Shown piece by piece: positions 1 to 8,644 of a DNA stretch of 64,000 nucleotides. This DNA is from Novosphingobium sp049354825 (GTDB lineage Bacteria; Pseudomonadota; Alphaproteobacteria; Sphingomonadales; Sphingomonadaceae), in assembly GCF_049354825.1 (NCBI RefSeq), contig NZ_CP186480.1:2232001-2296000 (forward strand), in the 5' to 3' direction. The first letter of the stretch is position 1; each line of letters begins with the position of its first letter. The translations under genes and the position numbers were made by a program. The notes beneath the pieces are model-generated. The model was not told the DNA's origin. It searched no databases and saw only the letters and a program-made list of their open reading frames with translations.

Positions 1-890
1 GCGGCGAATACACCGGCGTCGTCGCTTACCTGATCGAAGGCGCACCGCCGGGCCGGCGCGGCCTGATCACCTCGCTGGCGGCGGCGGCAAGCGAGATCGG
101 CGGGCTGCTGGCGGCGGGGATCGGGGCGTTGGTGCTGGCCGCGCTGGACGCCGCCGCGGTGTCGAACTGGGGCTGGCGCTTGCCGTTCTTCTTCGGCGCG
201 GCGATGGCGGCGGCGGTGCTGCTGGCCCGGCTGCGGCTGGACGAATCGCCCGAGTTCGAGCGTCAGCGCCGCGTCGGTAGCGTGCCGCGCCGGCCTGCAC
301 TTCACGCGCTGCGCGACAACCGCGCGGGGATCGCGCGCGGCTTCGCGATCTCGGCGCTGGGATCGATCAGCTATTACGTCGGCATTACCTACGTCCCCGC
401 CTTCCTGGTTGCCACCCGCGCGATGACCGAAGCGGACGCGCTGGGCCTGGCGACGATCGCGGCAGTGGTCGTGATCGCGGTCACGCCGCTGGTCGGCCAC
501 GTATCGGACCGGGTCGGGCGCCGGCCGGTGCTGCTGGGGGTGACGCTGCTGTGTGCGCTGATGCCGGTTTCGCTGTTCGCGGCGATGGCGGGATCGGGCT
601 TTGCCGGGGCGCTGGCGGGCGCGATCGCGCTGGCGGCGCTGGGCGGGGCGTTCAGCGCGGTTGGCGCGGTGGCCACGGCGGAACTGCTGGCGGGCGAGGG
701 GCGGCTCAGCGGCCTGGCCATCGGCGCCACCGGCGCCACGGCGCTGTTCGGGGGGCTTACGCCGTTCCTGGCCCAGATCTGGATCGAGCGCACCGGCCTG
801 GCCATCGTGCCCGGCGTGATGATCGCGGTGGTCGCGCTCGCGGTTGCGCCGGTGCTGTGGCTGATGCCGGAAACCCGCCCACGCCGCTGA
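1..890 (+). CDS. MFS transporter, metabolite:H+ symporter-like (5' end outside window)
   Basis: The gene enters the window already open; the frame runs from base 3 and ends at TGA 888-890. The first visible residues, GEYTGVVAYLIEGAP, match the conserved loop of the metabolite:H+ symporter (MHS/ProP-like) branch of the major facilitator superfamily. After it come a run of hydrophobic helices and the second-half MFS signature around VGHVSDRVGRRP. The protein should sit in the inner membrane and import a small metabolite with protons. The substrate cannot be told. About the first third of the protein is missing because of the window edge. The family is secure and the subfamily likely. Confidence 0.85.
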   Translation, partial: GEYTGVVAYLIEGAPPGRRGLITSLAAAASEIGGLLAAGIGALVLAALDAAAVSNWGWRLPFFFGAAMAAAVLLARLRLDESPEFERQRRVGSVPRRPALHALRDNRAGIARGFAISALGSISYYVGITYVPAFLVATRAMTEADALGLATIAAVVVIAVTPLVGHVSDRVGRRPVLLGVTLLCALMPVSLFAAMAGSGFAGALAGAIALAALGGAFSAVGAVATAELLAGEGRLSGLAIGATGATALFGGLTPFLAQIWIERTGLAIVPGVMIAVVALAVAPVLWLMPETRPRR

Positions 891-900
891 CTTCCTTGTG

Positions 901-942
901 AAAAAAATCGGCCCGGTTCGGCAAGGGGACCGAACCGGGCCG
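901..942 (-). terminator. Rho-independent terminator of the UrcA gene
   Basis: A 13-bp perfect inverted repeat (909-921 with 930-942, 8-nt loop) is followed on the minus strand by a run of seven T (the A run 901-907). The orientation ends transcription of the minus-strand UrcA gene that stops at 951. Confidence 0.85.
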
Positions 943-950
943 CGCCGGCG

Positions 951-1235
951 TCAGTCGCTACGCCGGTTCAGTTGCGCCCGGGCCTGCGCGCGGGCATCGG
1001 ATTCGCAGCGCAGCCGCATGGCGTTTTCGCCGGCGACGGTGCCGGTCGTCATCATCGTGGCACAGACCTGCCGCGCCGCCTGGTCGATCCGGCGGTCGAG
1101 CGCGGCCTTGCCCGCGCCGCTGCTCAGGTCGAGGTCGTCGTAGCGCAGCGTCGCCACGTTGCTTTCCGACGCCAGCGCCGGGACGGTCGACGCCAGCAGC
1201 ATCGCGGCAGCCGCCAAACTGGAACATGCTTTCAT
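951..1235 (-). CDS. UrcA family protein
   Basis: 94-residue exported protein. The start at 1235 is chosen because it begins a clean signal peptide (MKACSSLAAAAMLLASTVPALA) and has an AGGAG ribosome site just upstream; an open frame extends further but lacks these. The mature part contains YDDLDLSSGAGKAALDRRID followed by QAARQVC, the core of the UrcA family, common in sphingomonads and relatives and of unknown function. Two cysteines (QVC and LRC) may form a disulfide in the periplasm. It is a single-gene unit with its own terminator. An AT-rich stretch near 1293-1315 may hold its promoter. Confidence 0.8.
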   Translation of the reverse strand: MKACSSLAAAAMLLASTVPALASESNVATLRYDDLDLSSGAGKAALDRRIDQAARQVCATMMTTGTVAGENAMRLRCESDARAQARAQLNRRSD

Positions 1236-1419
1236 GGGTTGTCTCCTCGGAGTGCCCCCGACGCTGGCCATCCGGCGTCGCTGACGACCGATTACAAAAG
1301 TAATCTGTATTTTCGAAGCAAGCATCGATCGAGGTGCGCCGGGCGCCGTCGGAGCGCGCCGGCGTGCCGGCGAACGACATGGCGATGGCGTTCGTCGGCG
1401 CAGCGGTTAGGGTGCGGGA

Positions 1420-1686
1420 ATGGGCCTGCTGTTCGCTTTCCTGCTGGGGATCGGCAATTTCGCCGTTCACAAGGCCGTGCTGGAAAGCGGCCACCCGCTG
1501 CTGGGCACGGTTTCGTGGTACGGGCAGTCGCTTGGCGGACGGGTCAGTTTCGGGGTCGAGTTCCTGATGCTCTTCGGCACGATGCTGATGATCGCCCAGG
1601 GCACTGCCGGGTGGGCGTGGTTCTACGGCGCCTACAGCGTCATGAACGCGCTGGCAGCCTGGCTTATCCTGTCGCGCCGCGCGTGA
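1420..1686 (+). CDS. Small hydrophobic membrane protein of unknown function
   Basis: 88 residues with two or three predicted membrane helices: an N-terminal one, one around residues 45-60, and one near the C-terminus ending in SRRA. I recognise no family. The frame is clean and starts at ATG after a GCGGGA stretch. The next gene begins 40 bases downstream in the same direction, so the two may be co-transcribed. Confidence 0.55.
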   Translation: MGLLFAFLLGIGNFAVHKAVLESGHPLLGTVSWYGQSLGGRVSFGVEFLMLFGTMLMIAQGTAGWAWFYGAYSVMNALAAWLILSRRA

Positions 1687-1726
1687 CCGCGGGGAACTTT
1701 GCCGGCGGCCCGGCGCTATTGCGCGC

Positions 1727-2566
1727 ATGAGCACCGGGGACGGTCCGTGGCTGGTTTTGAACCAGGCCAGCGGCAGCAATGACGATGATGCCAACCGCGA
1801 CTTGATCGAGCGGCTTGGCTGCGCCGGAATGGCGCCCGCGCGTGTCGTCGACTGTGCCCAGGACGATCTGCCGACCCGCTCCGCGCTTAAGGGAGCGGGG
1901 GTGGACCTGGTCGTCTGCCATACCGGCGACGGCACCCTCAATGCCCTCCTTACCGGGCTGGAGGACTGGGCGGGGGCCGTGCTGGTCCTGCCCGGCGGCA
2001 CCACCAACCTGCTGTCCAAGGCGCTTCACGGCGACCGGACCAGTGCGGAGATCGTAGCCGATCTCGATTCGATGCGCCGCACGCGCCGCACCTGCATCCG
2101 CAGCGATGCAGGCACCGCGCTGATCGAAGTCGTCGCCGGACCCGGCGCGACCTGGAGCGACGTGCGCGAAGGCCTGCGCGAGGGCGACCTGACCGCTACC
2201 GCCACCCGGGCAGTCGAGGCGGCGCGCCAGAGCACCTCGGGACCGATGGTTGCGGTGGCCGAGCCTGCGCTGGGCCGGCCCGACGGCTATTCGGGCGTGC
2301 GCATGGTGCCCGAGGCGGACGGGATCGTGGCCGCGGGCTACGGCGCCGAAGGCATCGGCGATTACCTCAAGCAAGGCGTCGCCCTGCTCCGCCGCGACTT
2401 CCGCGAGGGGCCCCATGACGAGCTGGGCCGCCATCCCGAACTCGTCTGCCGCTCGGTCGATGGCAGCGGCATCGAACTCATGCTCGACGGCGAACGGGCC
2501 AGCGGCGCGGCGCAGATCCGCTTTTCGCTTGATTCGCTGCGGGTCGATCTGCTGTCGGGGCGTTGA
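1727..2566 (+). CDS. Diacylglycerol kinase-family protein (lipid kinase-like)
   Basis: 279 residues. The N-terminal half carries the catalytic signature of the DAGK/YegS family: a nucleotide-binding loop HTGDGTLNALL near residue 65 and LPGGTTNLLSKALHGD around residues 88-103. Family members phosphorylate lipids such as diacylglycerol with ATP at the membrane. The protein begins at the family's usual N-terminus, but the C-terminal lobe is poorly recognisable, so substrate and activity are uncertain. It overlaps the following metallophosphoesterase by one base (TGATG), so the two are translationally coupled. That pairing of a putative lipid kinase with a phosphoesterase fits lipid or lipid-A metabolism. 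Confidence 0.75.
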   Translation: MSTGDGPWLVLNQASGSNDDDANRDLIERLGCAGMAPARVVDCAQDDLPTRSALKGAGVDLVVCHTGDGTLNALLTGLEDWAGAVLVLPGGTTNLLSKALHGDRTSAEIVADLDSMRRTRRTCIRSDAGTALIEVVAGPGATWSDVREGLREGDLTATATRAVEAARQSTSGPMVAVAEPALGRPDGYSGVRMVPEADGIVAAGYGAEGIGDYLKQGVALLRRDFREGPHDELGRHPELVCRSVDGSGIELMLDGERASGAAQIRFSLDSLRVDLLSGR

Positions 2567-3423
2567 TGGCCTATCCCCTTACGCTCTTTCATATCAGCGA
2601 CCTTCACTTCGGGCTGGAGGATCCCCGCGCGCTCGACTTCTTCAAGGCCGAGCTTGCGCGCGAGAAACCCGCCGCCGTTCTGATCACCGGCGACCTGACG
2701 ATGCGCGCGCGGCACCGCGAATTTCGCGCCGCCTGTGCCTGGGTGTCGTCGCTGGACGTTCCGGTCACGGTTGAGGTCGGCAACCACGACATGCCGTACT
2801 TCAACCTGATCGAACGCTTCGTCGATCCCTATCGCCGCTTCCGCGCGATCGAGAGCTTGCTGGAAAAGGCGCTGCATCTGCCCGGTCTCGCGGTCATCCC
2901 GCTCAAGACGGTGACCCGGGCGCAGTGGCGCTTCCCCTGGTCTAACGGTTGGGTGACCCGCCAGGCGCTCGACGAATGCTGCGCCGCACTGGACCGGCTG
3001 CCGGCGGGAACGCGCGCGATAGTGACCGCGCACCACCCGCTGACCGAGCGCGATCCGCGCGGCAAGCTGCTGACCATCAACGGGAACTCCGCGATGGAGG
3101 CGCTGGCGAAGCGCGGCGTGTTCGCGATCCTGACCGGGCACGTCCACGACGCCTTCGATATCGACCAGCCGACCCCGGCGGGCCGTCTGCGGATGATCGG
3201 CGCGGGCACGCTGTCCAAGCGGATTCGATCGACCCCGCCCAGCTTCAACGTGCTGCGCGTGGGCGATGACGGCATCGATGTCGACGTCCGCAACCTGACC
3301 GACGTGCCGACCGCGGCGATGCAGATCGGCCAGGTTCCCGAAAACGCGCTGCCGCCGCGCCAGCCGGAAGACCCGGTCGCCCCCGTCGGCCACGTCCCGG
3401 CCGAGGATCCGCCGGTCCACTGA
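2566..3423 (+). CDS. Calcineurin-like metallophosphoesterase
   Basis: 285 residues. All metal-ligand motifs of the calcineurin-like superfamily are present in order: SDLHFG near residue 10, GDLT near 45, GNHD near 72, AHHP near 160 and GHVHD near 190. The protein should be a cytosolic dinuclear metal phosphohydrolase; the closest relatives by layout are the CpdA/YmdB-like phosphodiesterases. ATG at 2566 overlaps the previous stop; a TTG three bases earlier is also in frame but less likely. The substrate is not determinable from sequence. Confidence 0.85.
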   Translation: MAYPLTLFHISDLHFGLEDPRALDFFKAELAREKPAAVLITGDLTMRARHREFRAACAWVSSLDVPVTVEVGNHDMPYFNLIERFVDPYRRFRAIESLLEKALHLPGLAVIPLKTVTRAQWRFPWSNGWVTRQALDECCAALDRLPAGTRAIVTAHHPLTERDPRGKLLTINGNSAMEALAKRGVFAILTGHVHDAFDIDQPTPAGRLRMIGAGTLSKRIRSTPPSFNVLRVGDDGIDVDVRNLTDVPTAAMQIGQVPENALPPRQPEDPVAPVGHVPAEDPPVH

Positions 3424-3448
3424 TCGTAGCGGTTCGCAACCCCAAATG

Positions 3449-3478
3449 AAAACGGGCGGCCCCGAAGGACCGCCCGTT
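3449..3478 (-). terminator. Terminator of the rplM-rpsI operon
   Basis: Arms 3451-3462 and 3467-3478 pair with one mismatch around a four-base loop. On the minus strand the hairpin is followed by TTTT. It sits about 30 bases past the rpsI stop. Confidence 0.8.
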
Positions 3479-3506
3479 CCAATACCGCCGTCGCGGTAAA
3501 CTGAAA

Positions 3507-4118
3507 TCAGCGCTTGCTGAACTGGAAGCTGCGGCGAGCCTTGGCGCGGCCGTACTTCTTACGCTCGACCACGCGGCTGTCGCGGGTGAGGAAGCCGGCG
3601 GCCTTGACCGCGGTGCGCAGGTTCGGTTCGAACTTGGACAGCGCCTGGGCGATGCCGTGCTTGACCGCGCCGGCCTGGCCCGAAAGCCCGCCGCCCTTGA
3701 CGGTGCAGACGACATCGTACTGGCCGGCGCGATCGGCAACCTGGAACGGCTGGTCGATCACGAGGCGCAGCGTCGGACGCGCGAAGTAGGTTTCCTGGTC
3801 ACGGCCGTTGACCGTGATCTTGCCGGTGCCGGGCTTGAGCCAGACGCGGGCGACCGCGTCCTTGCGGCGGCCGGTGGCATAAGCACGGCCCTGCGCGTCG
3901 ATTTCCTTCTCGCGCAGGATCGCCGGCGTCGACGGCGGCGGAGGCGGCGGCGGGGCGGCCTCTTCGGCGCCGTCAGCCGCGTCGGTGCCGGCATCGGCGG
4001 CAGCGTCGGCTGCGACCGGGGCGGCCGCCGCGTCGGCGGTCAGGGTCTTGAGGTCGGCCAGGTCGCTCACCGAGGTGTTGGCGGAGCTGGCGGCGGTGTT
4101 CTGATCGGTGTCGGCCAT
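3507..4118 (-). CDS. rpsI: 30S ribosomal protein S9, with long N-terminal extension
   Basis: 203 residues, against about 130 for the usual S9. The S9 core begins near residue 75 (AYATGRRKDAVARVWL) and ends in the typical basic tail KYGRAKARRSFQFSKR, whose C-terminus reaches the P site of the ribosome. In front is an extension of about 65 residues, rich in Ala and Asp, that contains seven consecutive prolines (residues 56-62). The gene lies 3 bp after rplM, the conserved L13-S9 operon order. Extensions of S9 are common in alphaproteobacteria; the poly-Pro run would probably need EF-P to be translated. Confidence 0.97.
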   Translation of the reverse strand: MADTDQNTAASSANTSVSDLADLKTLTADAAAAPVAADAAADAGTDAADGAEEAAPPPPPPPSTPAILREKEIDAQGRAYATGRRKDAVARVWLKPGTGKITVNGRDQETYFARPTLRLVIDQPFQVADRAGQYDVVCTVKGGGLSGQAGAVKHGIAQALSKFEPNLRTAVKAAGFLTRDSRVVERKKYGRAKARRSFQFSKR

Positions 4119-4121
4119 GGC

Positions 4122-4601
4122 TTACGCACCCACCTTGTTCTTGCGGTTCATCGAAGCGACGTCGAGCGCCTGCGGCTGGGTGCCGGCATGCGGATGCTCG
4201 GTGCCGTTGTAGAGGTGCAGCGCGCGCATCTGCGCCCGGCCCAGCGGGCCGCGCGGGATCATGCGCTCGACAGCCTTCTCGATCACGCGCTCGGGAAAGC
4301 GGCCGTCGAGGATCTTGTCGGCGGTCACCGCCTTGATGCCGCCGGCATACCCGGTGTGCTTGTAATAGGTCTTCTGCTTGAGCTTGTTGCCCGTGAAGCG
4401 GACCTTGTCGGCGTTGACGACGACGACGTGGTCACCGCAATCGACGTGGGGAGTGAAGCTCGGCTTGTGCTTGCCGCGCAGGAGATCGGCGATCACCACC
4501 GCGAGGCGGCCAACGACCAGACCTTCGGCATCAATCAGATGCCACTTCTTTTCCACCTCGGCCGGCTTGATCGACCGGGTGGTCTTGCTGAGCGCCTTCA
4601 T
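4122..4601 (-). CDS. rplM: 50S ribosomal protein L13
   Basis: 159 residues. The start MKALSKTTRSIKPAEVEKKW is the standard alphaproteobacterial L13 N-terminus, so the in-frame codons upstream of 4601 are leader. The core contains GRLAVVIADLLRGKHK and YKHTGYAGG. An AGGGA site lies about 10 bases before the ATG. It is the first gene of the rplM-rpsI operon, and L13 is an early-assembling 50S protein. Confidence 0.97.
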   Translation of the reverse strand: MKALSKTTRSIKPAEVEKKWHLIDAEGLVVGRLAVVIADLLRGKHKPSFTPHVDCGDHVVVVNADKVRFTGNKLKQKTYYKHTGYAGGIKAVTADKILDGRFPERVIEKAVERMIPRGPLGRAQMRALHLYNGTEHPHAGTQPQALDVASMNRKNKVGA

Positions 4602-4736
4602 GGCTGCAATCCCTTTGATATTGTGCGCGCACTGGAGTCGATCTCCGGCGCGGGACGCGGCCCTTTCGTGGATCGGGCGCTTCAAGTCAAGCTTTTCGGC
4701 GGCTTTGCGGAGAGGTAAAATAATACCGCACGCCGT

Positions 4737-5444
4737 CTAGAGCATCTCGAACGTCCACCGCTCGCGGTTGACCCGCGTGGTTGCGCCAAGGCGGGTGCTG
4801 ACCCGGCGCTCGACCGCGGTGGGGACGCCGCAGGGCATCGCCGCGCCGGCCTCGATCGTTACGACGACGTTGCCCGAGCCGCCGTCCGGCAGCGCCACTG
4901 GGTGCGATTCCGCTCGCTCGCCCGGCCTGGCCCTGAACAAGTCGTCGGGCCAGCGATTGAGCGCGCCGCTGCCGCCCACCGCATCGACGAAGGCGATACC
5001 CTCGCGCGCGGCGGCGGGGTTCGGCGCGCGCGCGGCGATCACCGCGTGCGCCGCGGCGACGCCCTCCCGGCGGGCACCGGAGCCGCCGGCAGGCGGCCCG
5101 GACACGATCCGGCCCCCTGCGTCGAGGCGGAGCGGAAACAGGCTGCTTTCGTCGCGGGCGCGTTCGACTTGGGCCAGCATGGCGATCTGCGCCGGCGCAT
5201 CGACGTCGACGCCGATCTGCCGGCCGCGCACGGCATAGCCCGAACCGTCGCGCTCGATTTCGATCCGGAAGCGGCGGGAAACCCTTATTTCGCGTCCGTC
5301 CGCCAGCGCGCGCCAGACGGTCCGGGTCAGGACCATCGGGTGGCCGGTCGGCGCGAAACCTTGCGTCGGGGCTGCCGCGCCCACCGGGATAGCCAGTCCG
5401 GCCAACATCGTCAGGCCGCACAGCAGGGCGGCGCGCGGGCTCAC
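4737..5444 (-). CDS. Exported protein of unknown function downstream of ctaA
   Basis: 235 residues from a GTG at 5444 that overlaps the ctaA stop (GTGA), so the two genes are probably translationally coupled. The N-terminus is a signal peptide (hydrophobic stretch CGLTMLAGLAIPVGAAA). The mature part has no motif I recognise: it includes a strand-rich portion with WRALADGREIRVSRRFRI and a single Cys near residue 205. Its position suggests a role in the cell envelope or in cytochrome oxidase assembly, but that is inference only. Confidence 0.65.
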   Translation of the reverse strand: MSPRAALLCGLTMLAGLAIPVGAAAPTQGFAPTGHPMVLTRTVWRALADGREIRVSRRFRIEIERDGSGYAVRGRQIGVDVDAPAQIAMLAQVERARDESSLFPLRLDAGGRIVSGPPAGGSGARREGVAAAHAVIAARAPNPAAAREGIAFVDAVGGSGALNRWPDDLFRARPGERAESHPVALPDGGSGNVVVTIEAGAAMPCGVPTAVERRVSTRLGATTRVNRERWTFEML

Positions 5445-6481
5445 CGCCGCTGGCCCGCGGCGTGCGCGCCCCAGGTCGTGGCCGCTACCAGCAGCGCGCC
5501 GACCAGTTGGTGCGCCACCGCCAGCCACAGTGCGATCCCGCTCATCACCGTCGCGATGCCGAGCAGGATCTGGGTGCCGAAGGCGGCGTGAATGGCGATG
5601 CTCGCGCGCCGGTCGCCCCCCTGCTTCACCCGTCGCGCCAGCACGACCAGGACGGCCACCACCACCCAGGCCCACCAGCGATGGACGAAGTGGAGCAGGA
5701 ACGGGTCGTAGGCGAACGCGTGCAGGGCGCCTTGCGACCAGTCGATCCCGTCGGGCACCAGTGCGCCGTTCATCAGCGGCCAGTCGGCGGCGACGTGGCC
5801 GGCGCGCAGGCCGGCCACGAACGCGCCCAGGAGCACCTGGACCGCCAGCACCGCCAGCGCGGCGACGCCGATCCTTCGCAGCCGCGCCGGCGGGCGCCCG
5901 TCCCGCAGCGCCAGGAGGTCCAGCGCCGTCCACACCACCCCGGCCAGCGTCACCAGCGCCGTCAGCAAGTGCAGCGCCAGGCGGAAATGGCTGACCCGCA
6001 CGTCGTTGACGATGCCCGATTCCACCATCCACCAGCCGATCGCACCCTGCAGGCCGACCAGCGCCACCAGCGCCAGCAGCCGCGGCAGGTAGCCCGCGGG
6101 AATGCGGCGCCGCCACGCGAAGGCGGCGATCACGGCCACCAGCGCCAGCCCGATCGCGCGGGCCAGCAGGCGATGCACCCATTCCCAGAAGAATATCGTC
6201 TTGTAAGTCGCCAGGGTCATCCCGGCCGGTCCGTTGACCTGGGTGAACTGCGGGGTCTGGCGATAGGCGTCGAATTCGGCCTGCCACTGCGCCTGGTTCA
6301 GCGGCGGCAGCGCGCCTGCCACCGGCTTCCACTCGGTGATCGACACGCCCGATTCGGTCAGCCGCGTAATCCCGCCGACCGCGACGATGGCGACGATCAG
6401 CGCCGCCACGACCAGCAGCCAGCGCGCCAGCGCGGCGGGCCGTGACCGGCCAGCATCCGCGGATGTGACAATATCTCTCAT
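5441..6481 (-). CDS. ctaA: Heme A synthase (COX15/CtaA family)
   Basis: 346 residues with about eight membrane helices. The N-terminal LTESGVSITEWKPVAGALPP is the COX15/CtaA hallmark loop; histidines expected to bind heme occur in later helices (for example HRLLARAIG, LHFVHRWWAW and the AVAHQLVGAL near the C-terminus). The enzyme oxidises the methyl group of heme O to give heme A for cytochrome aa3 oxidase in the inner membrane. Start chosen at ATG 6481; in-frame codons upstream look like leader. The short divergent region to 6591 would carry its promoter. Confidence 0.92.
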   Translation of the reverse strand: MRDIVTSADAGRSRPAALARWLLVVAALIVAIVAVGGITRLTESGVSITEWKPVAGALPPLNQAQWQAEFDAYRQTPQFTQVNGPAGMTLATYKTIFFWEWVHRLLARAIGLALVAVIAAFAWRRRIPAGYLPRLLALVALVGLQGAIGWWMVESGIVNDVRVSHFRLALHLLTALVTLAGVVWTALDLLALRDGRPPARLRRIGVAALAVLAVQVLLGAFVAGLRAGHVAADWPLMNGALVPDGIDWSQGALHAFAYDPFLLHFVHRWWAWVVVAVLVVLARRVKQGGDRRASIAIHAAFGTQILLGIATVMSGIALWLAVAHQLVGALLVAATTWGAHAAGQRR

Positions 6482-6590
6482 AGCGGCGGCAGTCCTGCGT
6501 CGCCGCGCGACGAATCGCAAGCTTCGCGTGGACGAGCCGAGCCCGCGGCCCTTGCGCAATGTTACATCGTATCATACATCGCGACCCGCA

Positions 6591-6962
6591 ATGCCCGCAG
6601 CCTTTCCATCGATTCGCGGCCGGCTCGACCAGGCCGGCGTCCTCATTTCGGGGCTTTGCGCCGTGCATTGCCTGCTCAGCATCGTGCTGGTCGGCGTGCT
6701 GGGCCTCGGCGGGCAGGTCCTCCTTAGCCCGTGGATTCACCGCGTCGGACTGGGCGCGGCCATCGTCGTCGGGCTGTTCACGCTGGCGCTCGGCGCCGTC
6801 CGCCACGCCCGTTACGACAACTTGCGGCTGGGCGCGGTCGGCCTGGGGCTGATGGGCGGCGCGCTGACGGTCGATCACGGCCTGGTCGAGGCCGGACTGA
6901 CCGTGCTGGGCGTCACGCTGGTCGCGCTGGCGCATATCCGCAACTTGCGCCGCCGCGCCTGA
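6591..6962 (+). CDS. MerC domain-containing membrane protein
   Basis: 123 residues and four hydrophobic helices. The start of the first helix, QAGVLISGLCAVHCLLS, has the CAVHC pair typical of MerC-like proteins. MerC carries mercuric ions across the inner membrane in mer operons. Here there are no other mer genes, so this chromosomal relative more likely handles another soft metal, or its role is unknown. It diverges from ctaA and lies 17 bp before thiSG. Confidence 0.75.
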   Translation: MPAAFPSIRGRLDQAGVLISGLCAVHCLLSIVLVGVLGLGGQVLLSPWIHRVGLGAAIVVGLFTLALGAVRHARYDNLRLGAVGLGLMGGALTVDHGLVEAGLTVLGVTLVALAHIRNLRRRA

Positions 6963-6979
6963 ACGCTATCTCGCGGGGC

Positions 6980-7975
6980 ATGACAGCCTCCCTCATTGCC
7001 CTCACCGTCAACGGCGAACCGCGCCGCGCCCCCGCCGGCACCGTTGCCGACCTGGTCCGCCACCTCGGCCTCGACCCTGCAAAGGTCGCGGTCGAGCGCA
7101 ACGGCGCCATTGCCCCGCGCTCGGCGCTGGCGGCGGTCGCGATCGCCGAGGGCGACGTGCTCGAGATCGTCCATTTCGTCGGCGGCGGCGACGCGGCGGA
7201 AGCGCCCGCCGATACCTGGACCGTGGCCGGCCGCACTTTTCGTTCGCGCCTGATCGTGGGGACCGGCAAATATGCCGATTTCGCCCAGAACGCCGCGGCG
7301 GTGGAGGCATCGGGGGCCGATATCGTCACCGTCGCGGTCCGCAGGGTCAACGTATCCGATCCCAAGGCGCCGATGCTGACCGACTTCATCGACCCGAAAA
7401 AGGTCACCTACCTTCCCAACACCGCCGGCTGCTTTACAGCTGACGAGGCCATCCGCACCTTGCGCCTGGCGCGCGAGGCGGGCGGCTGGGACCTGGTCAA
7501 GCTGGAAGTGCTGGGCGAGGCGCGCACGCTCTACCCCGACATGCGCGAGACGCTGAAGGCAACCGAGGTGCTGGCGCGCGAAGGCTTTGCGCCGATGGTC
7601 TACTGCGTCGACGATCCGATCGCGGCCAGGCAGCTCGAAGACGCCGGCGCGGTCGCGATCATGCCGCTGGGCGCCCCGATCGGCTCGGGCCTGGGCATCC
7701 AGAACCGGGTGACGATCCGCCTGATCGTGGAAGGCGCCAGCGTCCCCGTGCTGGTCGATGCGGGCGTCGGCACCGCCAGCGATGCGGCGGTGGCCATGGA
7801 ACTGGGCTGCGACGGCGTGCTGATGAACACCGCCATTGCCGAGGCGAAGGATCCGATCCGCATGGCCGGCGCGATGAAACTGGCGGTCGAGGCCGGCCGC
7901 CACGCCTACCTGTCGGGCCGGATGGCGACGCGCCGATATGCCGATCCCAGCAGCCCGCTGGCCGGCCTGATCTGA
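6980..7975 (+). CDS. thiG: Fused sulfur carrier ThiS / thiazole synthase ThiG
   Basis: 331 residues. Residues 1-70 are a complete ThiS-type ubiquitin fold (ALTVNGEPRR at the start, ending EIVHFVGGG). From about residue 78 on follows full-length ThiG with RLIVGTGKYAD and DLVKLEVLG, the latter holding the Schiff-base lysine, and VLVDAGVGTASDAA near the phosphate-binding site. ThiG makes the thiazole phosphate of thiamine from deoxyxylulose phosphate, dehydroglycine and the ThiS thiocarboxylate. ThiS must normally end in a free Gly-Gly, which here is internal (Gly68-70). No TPP-riboswitch-like leader fits in the 17 bp upstream. Confidence 0.93.
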   Translation: MTASLIALTVNGEPRRAPAGTVADLVRHLGLDPAKVAVERNGAIAPRSALAAVAIAEGDVLEIVHFVGGGDAAEAPADTWTVAGRTFRSRLIVGTGKYADFAQNAAAVEASGADIVTVAVRRVNVSDPKAPMLTDFIDPKKVTYLPNTAGCFTADEAIRTLRLAREAGGWDLVKLEVLGEARTLYPDMRETLKATEVLAREGFAPMVYCVDDPIAARQLEDAGAVAIMPLGAPIGSGLGIQNRVTIRLIVEGASVPVLVDAGVGTASDAAVAMELGCDGVLMNTAIAEAKDPIRMAGAMKLAVEAGRHAYLSGRMATRRYADPSSPLAGLI

Positions 7976-8058
7976 CGGGTTCGCGGCCGCGGTCATCGCT
8001 TACGGGCCGTTAACCATCGCCTGCCATGGTGACTCTCGCACACGGGGGCACCGATTCC

Positions 8059-8586
8059 ATGGCCGAGACTGCGACCACATCGCTGACGATTGCCGAACTG
8101 CGCGAATTCGCCAGCTTTTCGGGCGCCGAGCAGCGCTACATCAAGCGCAGCCTCGACGTCGGGCTGGGGCGGCAGGACGCGTTCAAGGCCTGGGCGCGCG
8201 ATGCCGCCGAACGCGCCTCGATCCGCAGCCAGTACTGCGCCTACCAGGACCTCAAGGTGCTGCGCGGCAACGTGCCGTCGCAGCATGCACTCGGCCCGCT
8301 CGAGGCGTTCCTGGGCAAGCTCATCCGCGTTGCCGCGTTCGACCTGGCGCAGGGCCGGATCGAAAGCTTTTCCGCCTTCCGCTTCCTCTATGAACGCCTG
8401 CTCGGCGCCGACGCGCGCCCGTTCCTGCCGAGCGCCTTCTGCGCCGCCGCGGCGCTGCCGCAGATCCGTCCCGCCGCGCGCAAGCTGCTGCTCCAGTCGA
8501 TCAGCGAGGCCGCCGCCACCGCGCCGGGCTGGTCGGCGCGCGAGCCGGCGTTCTATCCCGAATGGATCGAGGCCGAGGCAGCCTGA
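8059..8586 (+). CDS. Hypothetical cytosolic protein
   Basis: 175 residues from ATG 8059 (GGGGG about 10 bases upstream); an ATG at 8026 in frame is an alternative. No signal peptide or membrane helix. The sequence is mainly alpha-helical (LTIAELREFASFSGAEQR, LPQIRPAARKLLLQSISEAA). I recognise no family. It lies alone between thiSG and a DUF2939 gene in the same direction. Confidence 0.55.
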   Translation: MAETATTSLTIAELREFASFSGAEQRYIKRSLDVGLGRQDAFKAWARDAAERASIRSQYCAYQDLKVLRGNVPSQHALGPLEAFLGKLIRVAAFDLAQGRIESFSAFRFLYERLLGADARPFLPSAFCAAAALPQIRPAARKLLLQSISEAAATAPGWSAREPAFYPEWIEAEAA

Positions 8587-8644
8587 CTTGCCCCGCGCCC
8601 CGCGCCGGAATAGCCGGCGTGGCAGGCAACCGGGGAATCGACTT

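Noticed and set aside
6963..6979. Possible TPP riboswitch before thiSG
   Set aside because: Only 17 bases separate the genes and no thi-box sequence is visible upstream in the MerC-like gene.
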